Source: Microbacterium hydrocarbonoxydans
GTDB taxonomy: Bacteria > Actinomycetota > Actinomycetes > Actinomycetales > Microbacteriaceae
NCBI RefSeq assembly: GCF_904831005.1
Contig: NZ_LR882982.1
Coordinates: forward strand, 3,286,001 to 3,350,000
DNA: 64,000 nt
Direction of reading: 5' to 3'
Below, piece after piece: positions 42,207 to 50,541 of the stretch; within the stretch, counting starts at the first letter, position 1, and each line of letters begins with the position of its first letter. The notes beneath the pieces were generated by a model, which made no database searches, had not been told where the DNA came from, and saw nothing but the letters and a program-made list of their open reading frames with translations. Made by a program: the position numbers and the translations under genes.

Positions 42207-43259
42207 TCACCGGGTCGTGTGCGCGTTCAGGAAGTCGATCGTCTTCTGCAGCGCGGTCTGCGCATCGGGCATGTCCAGGTGGAACTGGTACTCGTGCGGC
42301 AGAGCCGGCTCGTGCGGTGCCGGCCAGAAGAGCGTCGTCACGTCGACGCCGAGCTCGTCCAGGCGCTTCGCCATGGGGATCGACTGCAGCCAGGTGAGGC
42401 CGTCGCCGTTGCCGCCCGAGATGTAGGTCGTCGGGAAGTCGGCGGTGACCCAGTCGACCGTCGACATCGTGGCGCCGGTCGAGTCCTCGGCCCAGGTCTT
42501 GGTACCCGAGTAGGCCCACATCGAGGTCTTGAGGCCCCAGCCGACGACTCCGTCGAGAGCGGCGAGAGCCGCAAGATCGTAGACGCCGCAGTTCAGCACG
42601 GTCGCCACGAGCTGGTCCTTCGTCAGCGCGGGCGCGATGTCCATGATCTCGGCATAGTCGGGGCTCGTCATGAGCGTCGCCATCTGGCTGGCGAGCTGTG
42701 CGCCCGCCGAATCGCCGGCCAGAACGATCTGGCTCGGATCGACGCCCAGCTCGTCGGCGTGCTCGTCGATGTACGCGAGCGCGTCGTTCAGCTGGTGCAC
42801 CGCCAGCGGATAGACGCCCTCTGGCCCGATCGTGTAGTTCACGGCGATCGTCGTGTATCCCTCGGCGGCCAGAATGCGCATGTACGGGTCGACGTTCTCC
42901 TTCGCGCCCGAGATCCAGGCTCCGCCGTGGATCCAGACGATCGTCGGAAGGGGGCCGGTGGCGGATGCCGGCGCGAAGACGTCCATCGTGGTGTCCGCGC
43001 CGCTGTCGGCGTAGGCGACGTCGCGCTGCTCGGTGAGCGCCGTGTCGGGAACGTGCCGGTCCATCTCGGCGGCGGTCTCGTCCCCGCCCTTCGTGAACAC
43101 CGCACGGATGAGCATCGCAGAGGGCCACGGTGTGAGCGAGCCGACGATCGCGACCACGGCGGCGACGGCGACGATGATGCCGAGCGCCACCTTCGTGCGT
43201 CGCCACGGGCGGCGAGCTCTCGTCGGGCGTGCGGACTCGTCAGGCGCGCTCGTGGTCAT
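42207..43259 (-). CDS. Membrane-anchored alpha/beta-hydrolase (esterase)
   Basis: 350 residues with GAGGGGAA before the ATG. One N-terminal helix (VALGIIVAVAAVVAIVGSL) anchors an outer-face domain. HGGAW (111-115) forms the oxyanion hole, Ser184 in AGDSAGAQ is the nucleophile, an Asp lies in the GGNGDGLT loop and a His in PHEPALPHEYQF. This is the hormone-sensitive-lipase/BD-FAE style of carboxylesterase acting on small or feruloyl/acetyl esters. Its 3' end abuts the simple repeat tract. Confidence 0.88.
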   Translation of the reverse strand: MTTSAPDESARPTRARRPWRRTKVALGIIVAVAAVVAIVGSLTPWPSAMLIRAVFTKGGDETAAEMDRHVPDTALTEQRDVAYADSGADTTMDVFAPASATGPLPTIVWIHGGAWISGAKENVDPYMRILAAEGYTTIAVNYTIGPEGVYPLAVHQLNDALAYIDEHADELGVDPSQIVLAGDSAGAQLASQMATLMTSPDYAEIMDIAPALTKDQLVATVLNCGVYDLAALAALDGVVGWGLKTSMWAYSGTKTWAEDSTGATMSTVDWVTADFPTTYISGGNGDGLTWLQSIPMAKRLDELGVDVTTLFWPAPHEPALPHEYQFHLDMPDAQTALQKTIDFLNAHTTR

Positions 43260-43417
43260 GGATTCCCCTCTCCGCGCATCATCTTGGCAGTATTCCGGTT
43301 GGATTCGGCGCAGGGCATGCATGAGGTGGCCGCTGGACGACACCGTGATCGCATACGGTGAATCGAGGGCGCACACGCTCTCGCGTCGGTCCGCGTCCTT
43401 CCCCCATGGAGTATCTG

Positions 43418-45088
43418 ATGTCCTCTGACGCGCGATCGGAACCTTCGCAGCCCCCCGGCGACGGGCTGTCCCACAGCCACGCTGCGACGCCGACCACAGT
43501 CGGGGGAGTCTTTCGAGAAGGCGTCTGGGGTCGCGGCCGCCGTGCGCGCGCCGCGCTCTCGATCACCGGATTCTGCGGCCATCAGCTGGCCGAGGTCATG
43601 GTGCCGATCGCGGTCGGGGTCGCGATCGACCGGGCCATCGCTCCCGGAGACCCGATGGCTCTCGCAGGGGCGCTCGTGTTCCTCGTGGTGGTGTTCGCGG
43701 TGCTGATCTGCGCCTGGCAGGTCGGCGATCGCGCCGGTACCAGGGCCTACGCGCAGGGTGAGCACGCGCTGCGTCAGGGCGTGCTCGCGCTGGCGCTGCG
43801 CCGCCGCACCCGACGACCCGCCGGTGAGGTGCTGACGATCTCATCGTCGGATGCGGGCGAGGCCGCCGGGTTCTTCTGGGTGATCGCCGAGCAGGCGGCC
43901 GCGGCGACCGCGGTGCTCGTGGCCTGCATCACCCTGCTGGTGATCGCGTGGCCGCTGGCGATCGCGGTGGTGATCGGCACACTCGTGCAGGCACTCGTCG
44001 TGCACGCGGTCAGCGGCGGGCTGCGGCGCCGCGGATACGAAGCGCAGAAGCAGGCGGCTCGCCTCGATGCGGTGAGCACCGACTTCGCGACCGGACTCCG
44101 CGTGCTGGGTGCTCTCGGAGGAGCCTCGCGCGCCGCCGACCGCTACGTCACCGAGAGCGCCGTGGCGGCCGACGCCGCCTATCGCGCAGAGAAGGCGGCC
44201 GCAGGTCTCACCGCAGTGAACCTTCTGGTCAGCGGTCTCGTCTTCACCGGCGTCGCCGTTCTCGGGGGCAGACTCGCCCTCGACGGCGTCATCACGATCG
44301 GCGGCTTCGTGACCGCCATGGGCCTCGCGCAGACGATCCGCGGTCCGCTGCAGGCGCTCGGCTACCTGCCCGCGCAGATCGCGTCGAAGCACGGCTCGGC
44401 CGCTCGGATCGCGGAGTTCACGTCCGAGGCGAAAGCGGGCGCGGAGCGCCTCGGTGCCGCGGATGCTGTGGCCTCGGCGGTGCCCGCGATCGAGCCGACA
44501 GAGGCGGTCGTCGCCCGACTCGTGGTCGACGGGAACCCGATCGACATCGCCGAGGGGCGGGTCACCGGCATCCGGGCCGACCCCGACCGCGTCGTCGACC
44601 TCGCCCGCCTGTTCGGCGGGCTGCGCGAGCCGGTGCGCGGTGAGCTCGTGATCGGCGACCGCGATGCCGTGCACCTCGGTCACGACGGTCTGCGGGCCGA
44701 GGTCTTCGCGCCTCCGCACGATGCTGCCGTGTTCACCGGCACGGCCGCCGAGAACATCGCAGCCGAGATCGACCACGCGCGCCTCGCGGCATCCGCGTTC
44801 GACGAGGTCGTCGAGCGACTGCCCGGCGGACTCGACGAGATGGTGGGAGAGCGGGGGCTGCGGCTCTCGGGCGGACAGCGCCAGCGCCTGCTGCTCGCGC
44901 GTGCCCTCCACCAGCCGCAGCGTCTGGTGGTGCTGCACGAGCCCACCACCGCGATCGATCCGATCACCGAGGCGCAGGTCGCGGCGGGACTCGCGGCCGG
45001 GGGACGCACGATCGTGCTCCTCACCGACCGTGCATCGCTGCTGTCGAGCTGCCACCTCGTGCACGATCTTCGGGGAGCGAGCGCATGA
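43418..45088 (+). CDS. ABC exporter subunit with degenerate ATPase (no Walker A)
   Basis: 556 residues from ATG 43418, using GGAG in the preceding ATGGAG; ATG 43406 is an alternative. About six membrane helices to residue 300, then a nucleotide-binding domain in which the P-loop region reads IAEGRVTGIRADPDRVVDLA: no GxxGxGKS/T at all. The signature LRLSGGQRQRLLLARAL is intact, and Walker B is LVVLHEPTTAIDP with His in place of the Asp before the Glu. It cannot bind ATP in its own site but can supply the signature to its partner, encoded next with an ATGA overlap. Confidence 0.9.
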   Translation: MSSDARSEPSQPPGDGLSHSHAATPTTVGGVFREGVWGRGRRARAALSITGFCGHQLAEVMVPIAVGVAIDRAIAPGDPMALAGALVFLVVVFAVLICAWQVGDRAGTRAYAQGEHALRQGVLALALRRRTRRPAGEVLTISSSDAGEAAGFFWVIAEQAAAATAVLVACITLLVIAWPLAIAVVIGTLVQALVVHAVSGGLRRRGYEAQKQAARLDAVSTDFATGLRVLGALGGASRAADRYVTESAVAADAAYRAEKAAAGLTAVNLLVSGLVFTGVAVLGGRLALDGVITIGGFVTAMGLAQTIRGPLQALGYLPAQIASKHGSAARIAEFTSEAKAGAERLGAADAVASAVPAIEPTEAVVARLVVDGNPIDIAEGRVTGIRADPDRVVDLARLFGGLREPVRGELVIGDRDAVHLGHDGLRAEVFAPPHDAAVFTGTAAENIAAEIDHARLAASAFDEVVERLPGGLDEMVGERGLRLSGGQRQRLLLARALHQPQRLVVLHEPTTAIDPITEAQVAAGLAAGGRTIVLLTDRASLLSSCHLVHDLRGASA

Positions 45089-46830
45089 GCGACCTGAAGC
45101 TCCCCATCGCGACCCGTCGCGACACGGCGCGAGGCCTCGCCGCCGCCATCGGCCGTCGGCCCCGACTCGCGGTCGCGGCCCTGGTCATGCTGTGCGCGGG
45201 TGTGGGGGCAGCGCTGGTCGCCCCCTGGATCATCGGGATGATGGTCGACGACATCGTCGCGGGAGGAGCCTCGCTGCTCTCGTTCGGTCTCGCGCTCGCC
45301 GGATCCATCGCTGCCGGTGCCGTGCTGACCTGGACGGGGCGGGTGTTGCTCGCGCGCCTCGGCCAGGCGACGATCCGCGACGTGCGAGAGGGAGCCTTCC
45401 GCACCGCCCTCGCGCAGCCGGCGGCACGCATCGAAGCGGCCGGCACCGGAGACCTGGTGGCGCGACTGTCGGGCGACGTCAGGGCCGTGGGCCAGGTGGT
45501 CGAGGATGCTCTTCCCGCCTTCCTCACCGCGCTCTTCGGCATCGTGCTGAGCCTGCTCGGCCTCGGGCTGATGGACTGGCGCTTCGCGCTCGCCGCGCTG
45601 CTCGTGGCGCCGATCCAGTACTTCGCTCTTCGTTGGTTCCTGCGCCGCTCGGCACCCGTCTACCGCGACCACCGGGTGATCGTGGCCGAACGCGGTCAGC
45701 GCACGATCGAGGCGGTGCGCGGAGTCGACACCGTGCGAGCGCTGCGCGCCGAGGAACGTCATCTCGCGCGCATCGCGGAGTCGAGTGTCGAGGCCATCGC
45801 GCTCGAGGTGCAGGCGACCCGTGTGCGCAACGACTTCAACGTCTTCCTGAACGGTGCAGAGCTCGTCGGACTCGCGGCGGTGCTCTCGGTCGGGTACCTC
45901 TTGGTCACTGGCGGCGAGGTCGAACTCGGCGCAGCGACGGCGGCCGCGCTCTACTTCCTCGGACTGTTCGGCCCCATGGGCAGCCTGCTGTATCGGATCG
46001 ACGATCTGCAGGATGCCGGTGCCAGCCTCGCGCGCCTCTTCGGCGTGATCGGCATGTCGACGCCTCCCGCGCGCGACCCGGGGCACGGTTCGCGCGCGGC
46101 AGCGACTCGGGGAGCGATCGAGGTCGACGGACTCCGCTTCGGGTATCGCGCCGATCGCGCCGACCTCGACGATGTGGCGCTCTCGGTCGCGCCCGGCGAG
46201 CGGATCGCGATCGTCGGGGCGAGCGGTGCCGGCAAGACCACGCTCGCGCGCGTGCTCGCAGGCGCGCTGCCGGTCGGCGAGGGCCGGGTGCGGCATGACG
46301 GGGTCGGCATCGAACAGTGGCATCCGCATGAACTGCGGGATGCCGTCGTGATGCTCAGCCAGGAACCCCATGTGTTCGCGGGAACAGTGCGAGACGACCT
46401 CGCACTGTTCAGCGATGCCGACGACGAGGCGATGAGAGCCGCGATCACGCGGCTCGGAGCCGAGTGGATCCTCCGGCTGCCCGCGGGCCTCGACACAGAG
46501 ATCGGCGAGGCGGGGCATCCGCTCACACCGGGTCAGGCGCAGCACCTGGCTCTCGTGCGGGTGGCGCTGTCGGCGGCATCCGTCGTGATCCTCGACGAGG
46601 CGACGGCCGAGGCGGGCTCCGCCGACTCGGAGGTGCTGGATCAGGCCTCGCTCGGCGCGATCGGCGACCGCACCGGCCTCGTGATCGCGCACCGGCTGAG
46701 CCAGGCGGCCACCGCCGACCGCATCCTCGTGATGCAGGACGGCAAGATCGTGCAATCGGGGACCCACGACCAGCTCGTAGCCGATCCAGGACCGTATGCC
46801 GAGCTGTGGGGTGCGTGGACGGCCTGGTGA
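45085..46830 (+). CDS. ABC exporter subunit with active Walker A and degenerate signature
   Basis: 581 residues. Six membrane helices, then Walker A GASGAGKTTLARVLAG, Q-loop VVMLSQEPHVFAGTVRDD, Walker B VVILDEATAEAGS and H-loop GLVIAHRLSQA. The signature is HPLTPGQAQHLALVRVAL rather than LSGGQ. Paired with the previous subunit the dimer has one good site (this Walker A with that LSGGQ) and one dead site. Heterodimeric exporters of this kind move drugs, lipids or peptides outward; the substrate is unknown. Confidence 0.93.
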   Translation: MSDLKLPIATRRDTARGLAAAIGRRPRLAVAALVMLCAGVGAALVAPWIIGMMVDDIVAGGASLLSFGLALAGSIAAGAVLTWTGRVLLARLGQATIRDVREGAFRTALAQPAARIEAAGTGDLVARLSGDVRAVGQVVEDALPAFLTALFGIVLSLLGLGLMDWRFALAALLVAPIQYFALRWFLRRSAPVYRDHRVIVAERGQRTIEAVRGVDTVRALRAEERHLARIAESSVEAIALEVQATRVRNDFNVFLNGAELVGLAAVLSVGYLLVTGGEVELGAATAAALYFLGLFGPMGSLLYRIDDLQDAGASLARLFGVIGMSTPPARDPGHGSRAAATRGAIEVDGLRFGYRADRADLDDVALSVAPGERIAIVGASGAGKTTLARVLAGALPVGEGRVRHDGVGIEQWHPHELRDAVVMLSQEPHVFAGTVRDDLALFSDADDEAMRAAITRLGAEWILRLPAGLDTEIGEAGHPLTPGQAQHLALVRVALSAASVVILDEATAEAGSADSEVLDQASLGAIGDRTGLVIAHRLSQAATADRILVMQDGKIVQSGTHDQLVADPGPYAELWGAWTAW

Positions 46831-46939
46831 TGGGCGGCGCTGCTGCGTGGCCGACGGATCGCGGACGTGTGGACGGATCGCGGAGGTTCGGTGCAGAATC
46901 GTCCGCTGATCGTCGGCTGGTCCGCAGTCTGCAGCGCGC

Positions 46940-47491
46940 TCAGCCGGCGGCGAGCACCGACTCGGTGTCGCTCACGGTGATCTGCGGCGGGTAGAGACCC
47001 ATCACCTGCATCGCGGCCGCGTGATTCTCGGCCGTCGATCCCGCGCATGCGTCGGCCGCCACCGTGACGTGCGCGCCGGCATCCGCCGCAGCGAGCGCGG
47101 TCGAGATGACGCAGCAGTCGGTCGCGACCCCCGCCAGCACGACGTGTGAGCCGCGCCCCACGATCTCTTCGATCTCGGCGCCCCATTTGCCGAACGTCGG
47201 CAGGTCGAGGGTCGGATGCGGCGACAGTCCGACCGCGTCGGGCACGAGGTCGAAGAGCTCATCTGTCGGCGGCTGGTCGGCGAAGGGCCAGGCCGCGAAG
47301 TAGGCGCCCCACGACGTCGAGCGGTCTGCCGTCGGCATCCAGCGCGTCACGATCACGCGGTCGCCGAAGGTCGTTGCCAGCTCGCGGATGCGCGGCATCG
47401 CGTCGGCGAAGAACGGCGATCCCCACGCAGATTCCGGCGACGCGAAGATCTGCTGAGGGTCGATCACGACCAGCCAGGGACCGTCGCTCAC
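46940..47491 (-). CDS. Isochorismatase-family cysteine hydrolase
   Basis: 183 residues from a GTG overlapping the NCS1 permease stop as GTGA. Catalytic triad: Asp11 (VVIDPQQIF), Lys102 (FGKWGAEI) and Cys127 (GVATDCCVIS); the cis-peptide bond precedes the T-D segment as in the family. Members include nicotinamidase, biuret, N-carbamoylsarcosine and ureidoacrylate hydrolases. Coupling to a nucleobase-type permease favours hydrolysis of an imported carbamoyl or amide compound (inference). Confidence 0.9.
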   Translation of the reverse strand: MSDGPWLVVIDPQQIFASPESAWGSPFFADAMPRIRELATTFGDRVIVTRWMPTADRSTSWGAYFAAWPFADQPPTDELFDLVPDAVGLSPHPTLDLPTFGKWGAEIEEIVGRGSHVVLAGVATDCCVISTALAAADAGAHVTVAADACAGSTAENHAAAMQVMGLYPPQITVSDTESVLAAG

Positions 47492-48933
47492 GCCGAGGCC
47501 TCCTGCCGGCGGATCTTTCCGGCGCGGGCGAACCAGGTCACGACGAACGACAGCACGAGGGCGAAGAAGACGCCGAGGTTCGCATATGCCCAGTCACCGT
47601 CGACACCCCCGACGAGACCCAGCAGGTAGCCCTGCCAGTTGTTCCACGGCGCGGCATCCGCGAATCCGTTGAGCACGAAGCCCCACCCGATCACGCTCGC
47701 GACCACCATGGTGCCGATCGAGACCCAGTCCCACGCGCCGTAACGGCCACGGCTGTCGAAGAGCGCCTCGTCGTCGTAGTCCTTCTTGCGACGCAGGATG
47801 TCGGCGACCAGGATGCCGGCCCATGAGGCCAGCGGCACGCCCAGCGTGATGAGGAAGCTCTGGAACGGACCGAGGAAGTCCTTGTAGAAGAACACCACGT
47901 AGATCGTGCCGATCGTGAGGATCACGCCGTCGATCGCCGCCGCCGACGGTCGCGGGATGCGGATGCCGAGGCTCAGCAGCGTGAGGCCCGACGAGTAGAT
48001 GCCCAGCACCGCGCCTGACACGAGCGCCAGCACGGCGGTGAGCAGGAAGGGCACGAGCACCCAGATCGGCAGGATCGTGGCGAGTGCACCGATCGGGTCG
48101 GCGGCGATCGCCGCGCTGAGCTCGTCGTCGGACCCGGCGAGCAGCAGACCGAAGATGACGAGGATCACGGGTGCGACCGAGCCGCCGATCGTGTTCCACA
48201 GCACGATCGCCCCATCGGATGCCGTGCGCTTCTGGTACCGCGACCAGTCGGCGGCGATGTTGATCCAGCCCAGGCCGAAGCCTGTCATCACCATGACGAG
48301 CGCGCCGGTGACCTGACCGATGCCGCCGTCGGGCCGCGCGAGCACGGCAGCGAGGTCGATGCTCGGCGCGGCGAGGATGATGTAGAGCACCGTCACGATG
48401 CCGGTGATCCAGGTGAGCACCGACTGCAGCTTCATGATCGTGTGGTAGCCGAGCACCGAGGCCGCGACGATGAGCGCGGCGACGATCACGGTGGCGATGA
48501 TCTGCAGCGCGATGCTGTCGCCGTCGCCGCCGAGCTGCGTGATGACGGTGGCCGTCGCGAGCACGGCCATGATCGCGAGGAACGTCTCCCAGCCGATCGA
48601 CGTCAGCCACGAGACGATGCCGGGCACCTTCTGTCCTTGCACGCCGAACGCCGCCCGGGACAGCACCATCGTGGGTGCCGACCCGCGCTTGCCGGCGATC
48701 GCGATCAGCCCGCACAGCAGGAACGACACCACGATGCCGATGATCGACACGACCGTCGCCTGCCAGAACGAGATTCCGAAGCCCAGCACGAACGAGCCGT
48801 ACGACATGCCGAACACCGACACGTTGGCTGCGAACCACGGCCAGAAGAGGTCGCTCGGCTTCGCCGTGCGCTCGGATTCGGGGATGATCTCGATGCCCGC
48901 GCGCTCGATGAGAGCAGGCTTGATGTCCGTCAT
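47488..48933 (-). CDS. NCS1-family nucleobase:cation symporter (CodB/allantoin-like)
   Basis: 481 residues with about 12 membrane helices. N-terminal PESERTAKPSDLFWPWFAANVSVFGMSYG and GKRGSAPTMVLSRAAFGVQG are NCS1 marks; FGLGWINIAADWSRYQKR is the substrate/sodium segment. Family substrates are cytosine, uracil, allantoin, hydantoin, or thiamine precursors. It is flanked in one operon by an M18 aminopeptidase (35 nt upstream) and the isochorismatase (4-nt overlap downstream). Confidence 0.92.
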   Translation of the reverse strand: MTDIKPALIERAGIEIIPESERTAKPSDLFWPWFAANVSVFGMSYGSFVLGFGISFWQATVVSIIGIVVSFLLCGLIAIAGKRGSAPTMVLSRAAFGVQGQKVPGIVSWLTSIGWETFLAIMAVLATATVITQLGGDGDSIALQIIATVIVAALIVAASVLGYHTIMKLQSVLTWITGIVTVLYIILAAPSIDLAAVLARPDGGIGQVTGALVMVMTGFGLGWINIAADWSRYQKRTASDGAIVLWNTIGGSVAPVILVIFGLLLAGSDDELSAAIAADPIGALATILPIWVLVPFLLTAVLALVSGAVLGIYSSGLTLLSLGIRIPRPSAAAIDGVILTIGTIYVVFFYKDFLGPFQSFLITLGVPLASWAGILVADILRRKKDYDDEALFDSRGRYGAWDWVSIGTMVVASVIGWGFVLNGFADAAPWNNWQGYLLGLVGGVDGDWAYANLGVFFALVLSFVVTWFARAGKIRRQEASA

Positions 48934-48968
48934 GCCATCATCCTGGCACCGCGGACACGTCGCAGGGC

Positions 48969-50252
48969 TCAGCCGGCGAAGAATGCCCTCGCGACACGGG
49001 TGAGATCGTGCAGGTCCGACACCCCGGCGAGCTCACGGGCGGAGTGCATCGACAGGATCGGGATGCCGACGTCGACCGTGCGGATGCCGAGGCGCGTCGC
49101 GGTGATCGGGCCGATCGTCGACCCGCAGGGCACGGTGTTGTTCGACACGAACTCCTGGGTCGTGACATCGGCGCCGTCGCACCACCGGCGCCAGGCGGCG
49201 GAGCCGACGGCATCCGTCGCGTAGCGCTGGTTGGCGTTGAGCTTGAGGATCGGGCCCGAGCCCAGCACCGGCTGCACGACGGGGTCGTGCTTGTGCGCGT
49301 AATTCGGGTGCACCGAGTGGCCGACATCGCTCGACAGGCACCACGACGTCGAGAACGCGCGACGGGTGTCGGAGGCGGAGGCGCCGAGGGCGTCGTAGAC
49401 GCGCCCCAGGATGTCCTCCAGGAAGGGGCCGGCGGCGCCCGAGCGCGAGTTCGAGCCGAGCTCCTCGTGATCGAAGGCGGCGAGCACCGCGATGGGGCCG
49501 GATGAGGGGGAGCCGAGTTCCTCGAGCGCGACCACTCCCGCGTGCACGGAGGCGAGGTCGTCGAGGCGGCCGGAGGCGAAGAACGCGTCGTCCTTGCCGA
49601 ACACGGCGCCGCGTGCCGAGTCGGCGATCACGACGTCGTACCCGCGGATGTCGGATGCCGAGACGCCCGCGGAATCCGCGAGCTCGGCCAGGATGTCAGC
49701 CTGCGAGGGGTCGCCCAGACCCCAGACGGGCTGGGTCTGGTACTGCTTGTCGAGGGCGAGGCCGGTGTTGGCTTCGCGGTCGAGGTGCACGGCGAGCTGG
49801 GGGAGTCGCAGTATCGCGCCGGTGTCGGCGAGCACGACACGGCCGTCGGCCAGCGCCAGGCGTCCGGCCAGGCGCAGCTCTCGGTCGAGCCAGGAGTTCA
49901 GCAGCGGGCCGCCGTAGACCTCGACGGCCGCCTGCAGCCAGCCCTTCGACCCGGTGGTCGGCTGCGGCTTGAGCTTGAAGCCGGGGGAGTCGGTGTGCGC
50001 GCCGAACACGTGCACGGGTGTGGTGGCCACGGCATCCGTGGGGATCGTCCAGCCGATTGCGGCACCGTCGCGGACCACGACGTATCGTCCGCCGGGGGCC
50101 ACGGCCCAGGCATCCTCCTCGGCGAGTCGCTCGAAGCCGGCATCCTCGAGGCGCCGGGCCGTCTCGGCCGCGGCGTGATAGCTCGAGGGGGAGGCGGCGA
50201 CGAAGTCGGCGAGATCGGCGGAGTGAGAGAGCGCATCCGGGGTGACGGGCAT
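48969..50252 (-). CDS. M18-family aspartyl aminopeptidase
   Basis: 427 residues from ATG 50252 with AGGAAGG upstream; the frame is open further but only as Arg-rich antisense. Metal ligands: HTDSPGFKLKPQP (first His-x-Asp), the FASGRLDDLAS segment with bridging Asp, AAFDHEELGSNSRSGA (Glu pair) and the C-terminal PILSMHSARE His. M18 enzymes form dodecamers and remove N-terminal acidic residues. Heads the operon with NCS1 and isochorismatase genes. Confidence 0.94.
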   Translation of the reverse strand: MPVTPDALSHSADLADFVAASPSSYHAAAETARRLEDAGFERLAEEDAWAVAPGGRYVVVRDGAAIGWTIPTDAVATTPVHVFGAHTDSPGFKLKPQPTTGSKGWLQAAVEVYGGPLLNSWLDRELRLAGRLALADGRVVLADTGAILRLPQLAVHLDREANTGLALDKQYQTQPVWGLGDPSQADILAELADSAGVSASDIRGYDVVIADSARGAVFGKDDAFFASGRLDDLASVHAGVVALEELGSPSSGPIAVLAAFDHEELGSNSRSGAAGPFLEDILGRVYDALGASASDTRRAFSTSWCLSSDVGHSVHPNYAHKHDPVVQPVLGSGPILKLNANQRYATDAVGSAAWRRWCDGADVTTQEFVSNNTVPCGSTIGPITATRLGIRTVDVGIPILSMHSARELAGVSDLHDLTRVARAFFAG

Positions 50253-50383
50253 GTGGGACCTTCCTGAAAGGGGCGGTGCTTCGATCGTAATCGGGCGCCG
50301 CGTCGCGGGGTCGCCGGGCGTGGTCCGGGTCTGCCGCCGTTCACCGGCCGGACACCTGCATCCCCTATCGTGATCGTCGATAG

Positions 50384-50502
50384 CGCCTAGGGTTCCGGGG
50401 CTCGCTGGCATCTTCGGGTGCGAGCGTCCCGTCTGGTCCGAGCGGCGCCACGGTGCTCCTCCGCAGGGGCGCCGTCATCTGACAGGACAAAAGCCCGGAG
50501 GA
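50384..50502 (+). promoter_or_regulatory. ykkC-family riboswitch (guanidine-I)
   Basis: All conserved blocks of the ykkC aptamer are present in order: CTAGGGTTCCG (50387-50397), a CTCGC/GCGAG hairpin (50401-50424), CTGGTCCGAG (50433-50442), a GGCGCC/GGCGCC stem around CCACGG (50448-50453), and GGACAAAAGCCCGGAGGA (50485-50502). The first subtype of this class senses guanidine and turns genes on; other subtypes sense ppGpp or PRPP. A CTATCG-N7-CGATAG repeat (50365-50383) lies at the presumed promoter. The downstream gene is an EamA transporter, consistent with export of the ligand. Confidence 0.85.
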
Positions 50503-50537
50503 CCCGTTCGTCGCGCCGTGCGACGGCCAGAAGGGTC
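50501..50537 (+). promoter_or_regulatory. Riboswitch expression platform sequestering the ribosome site
   Basis: GACCC (50501-50505) pairs with GGGTC (50533-50537) around a CGTCGC/GCGACG hairpin (50509-50514 and 50520-50525). The 3' arm contains the AAGGG ribosome site of the EamA gene, so the hairpin would block translation. Its 5' arm abuts the end of the aptamer, so ligand binding could prevent it forming. Confidence 0.65.
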
Positions 50538-50541
50538 TGTC

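Noticed and set aside
46831..46939. GGACGGATCGCGGA direct repeats between convergent genes
   Set aside because: Two short imperfect copies in GC-rich sequence with no symmetry or placement that suggests a function.
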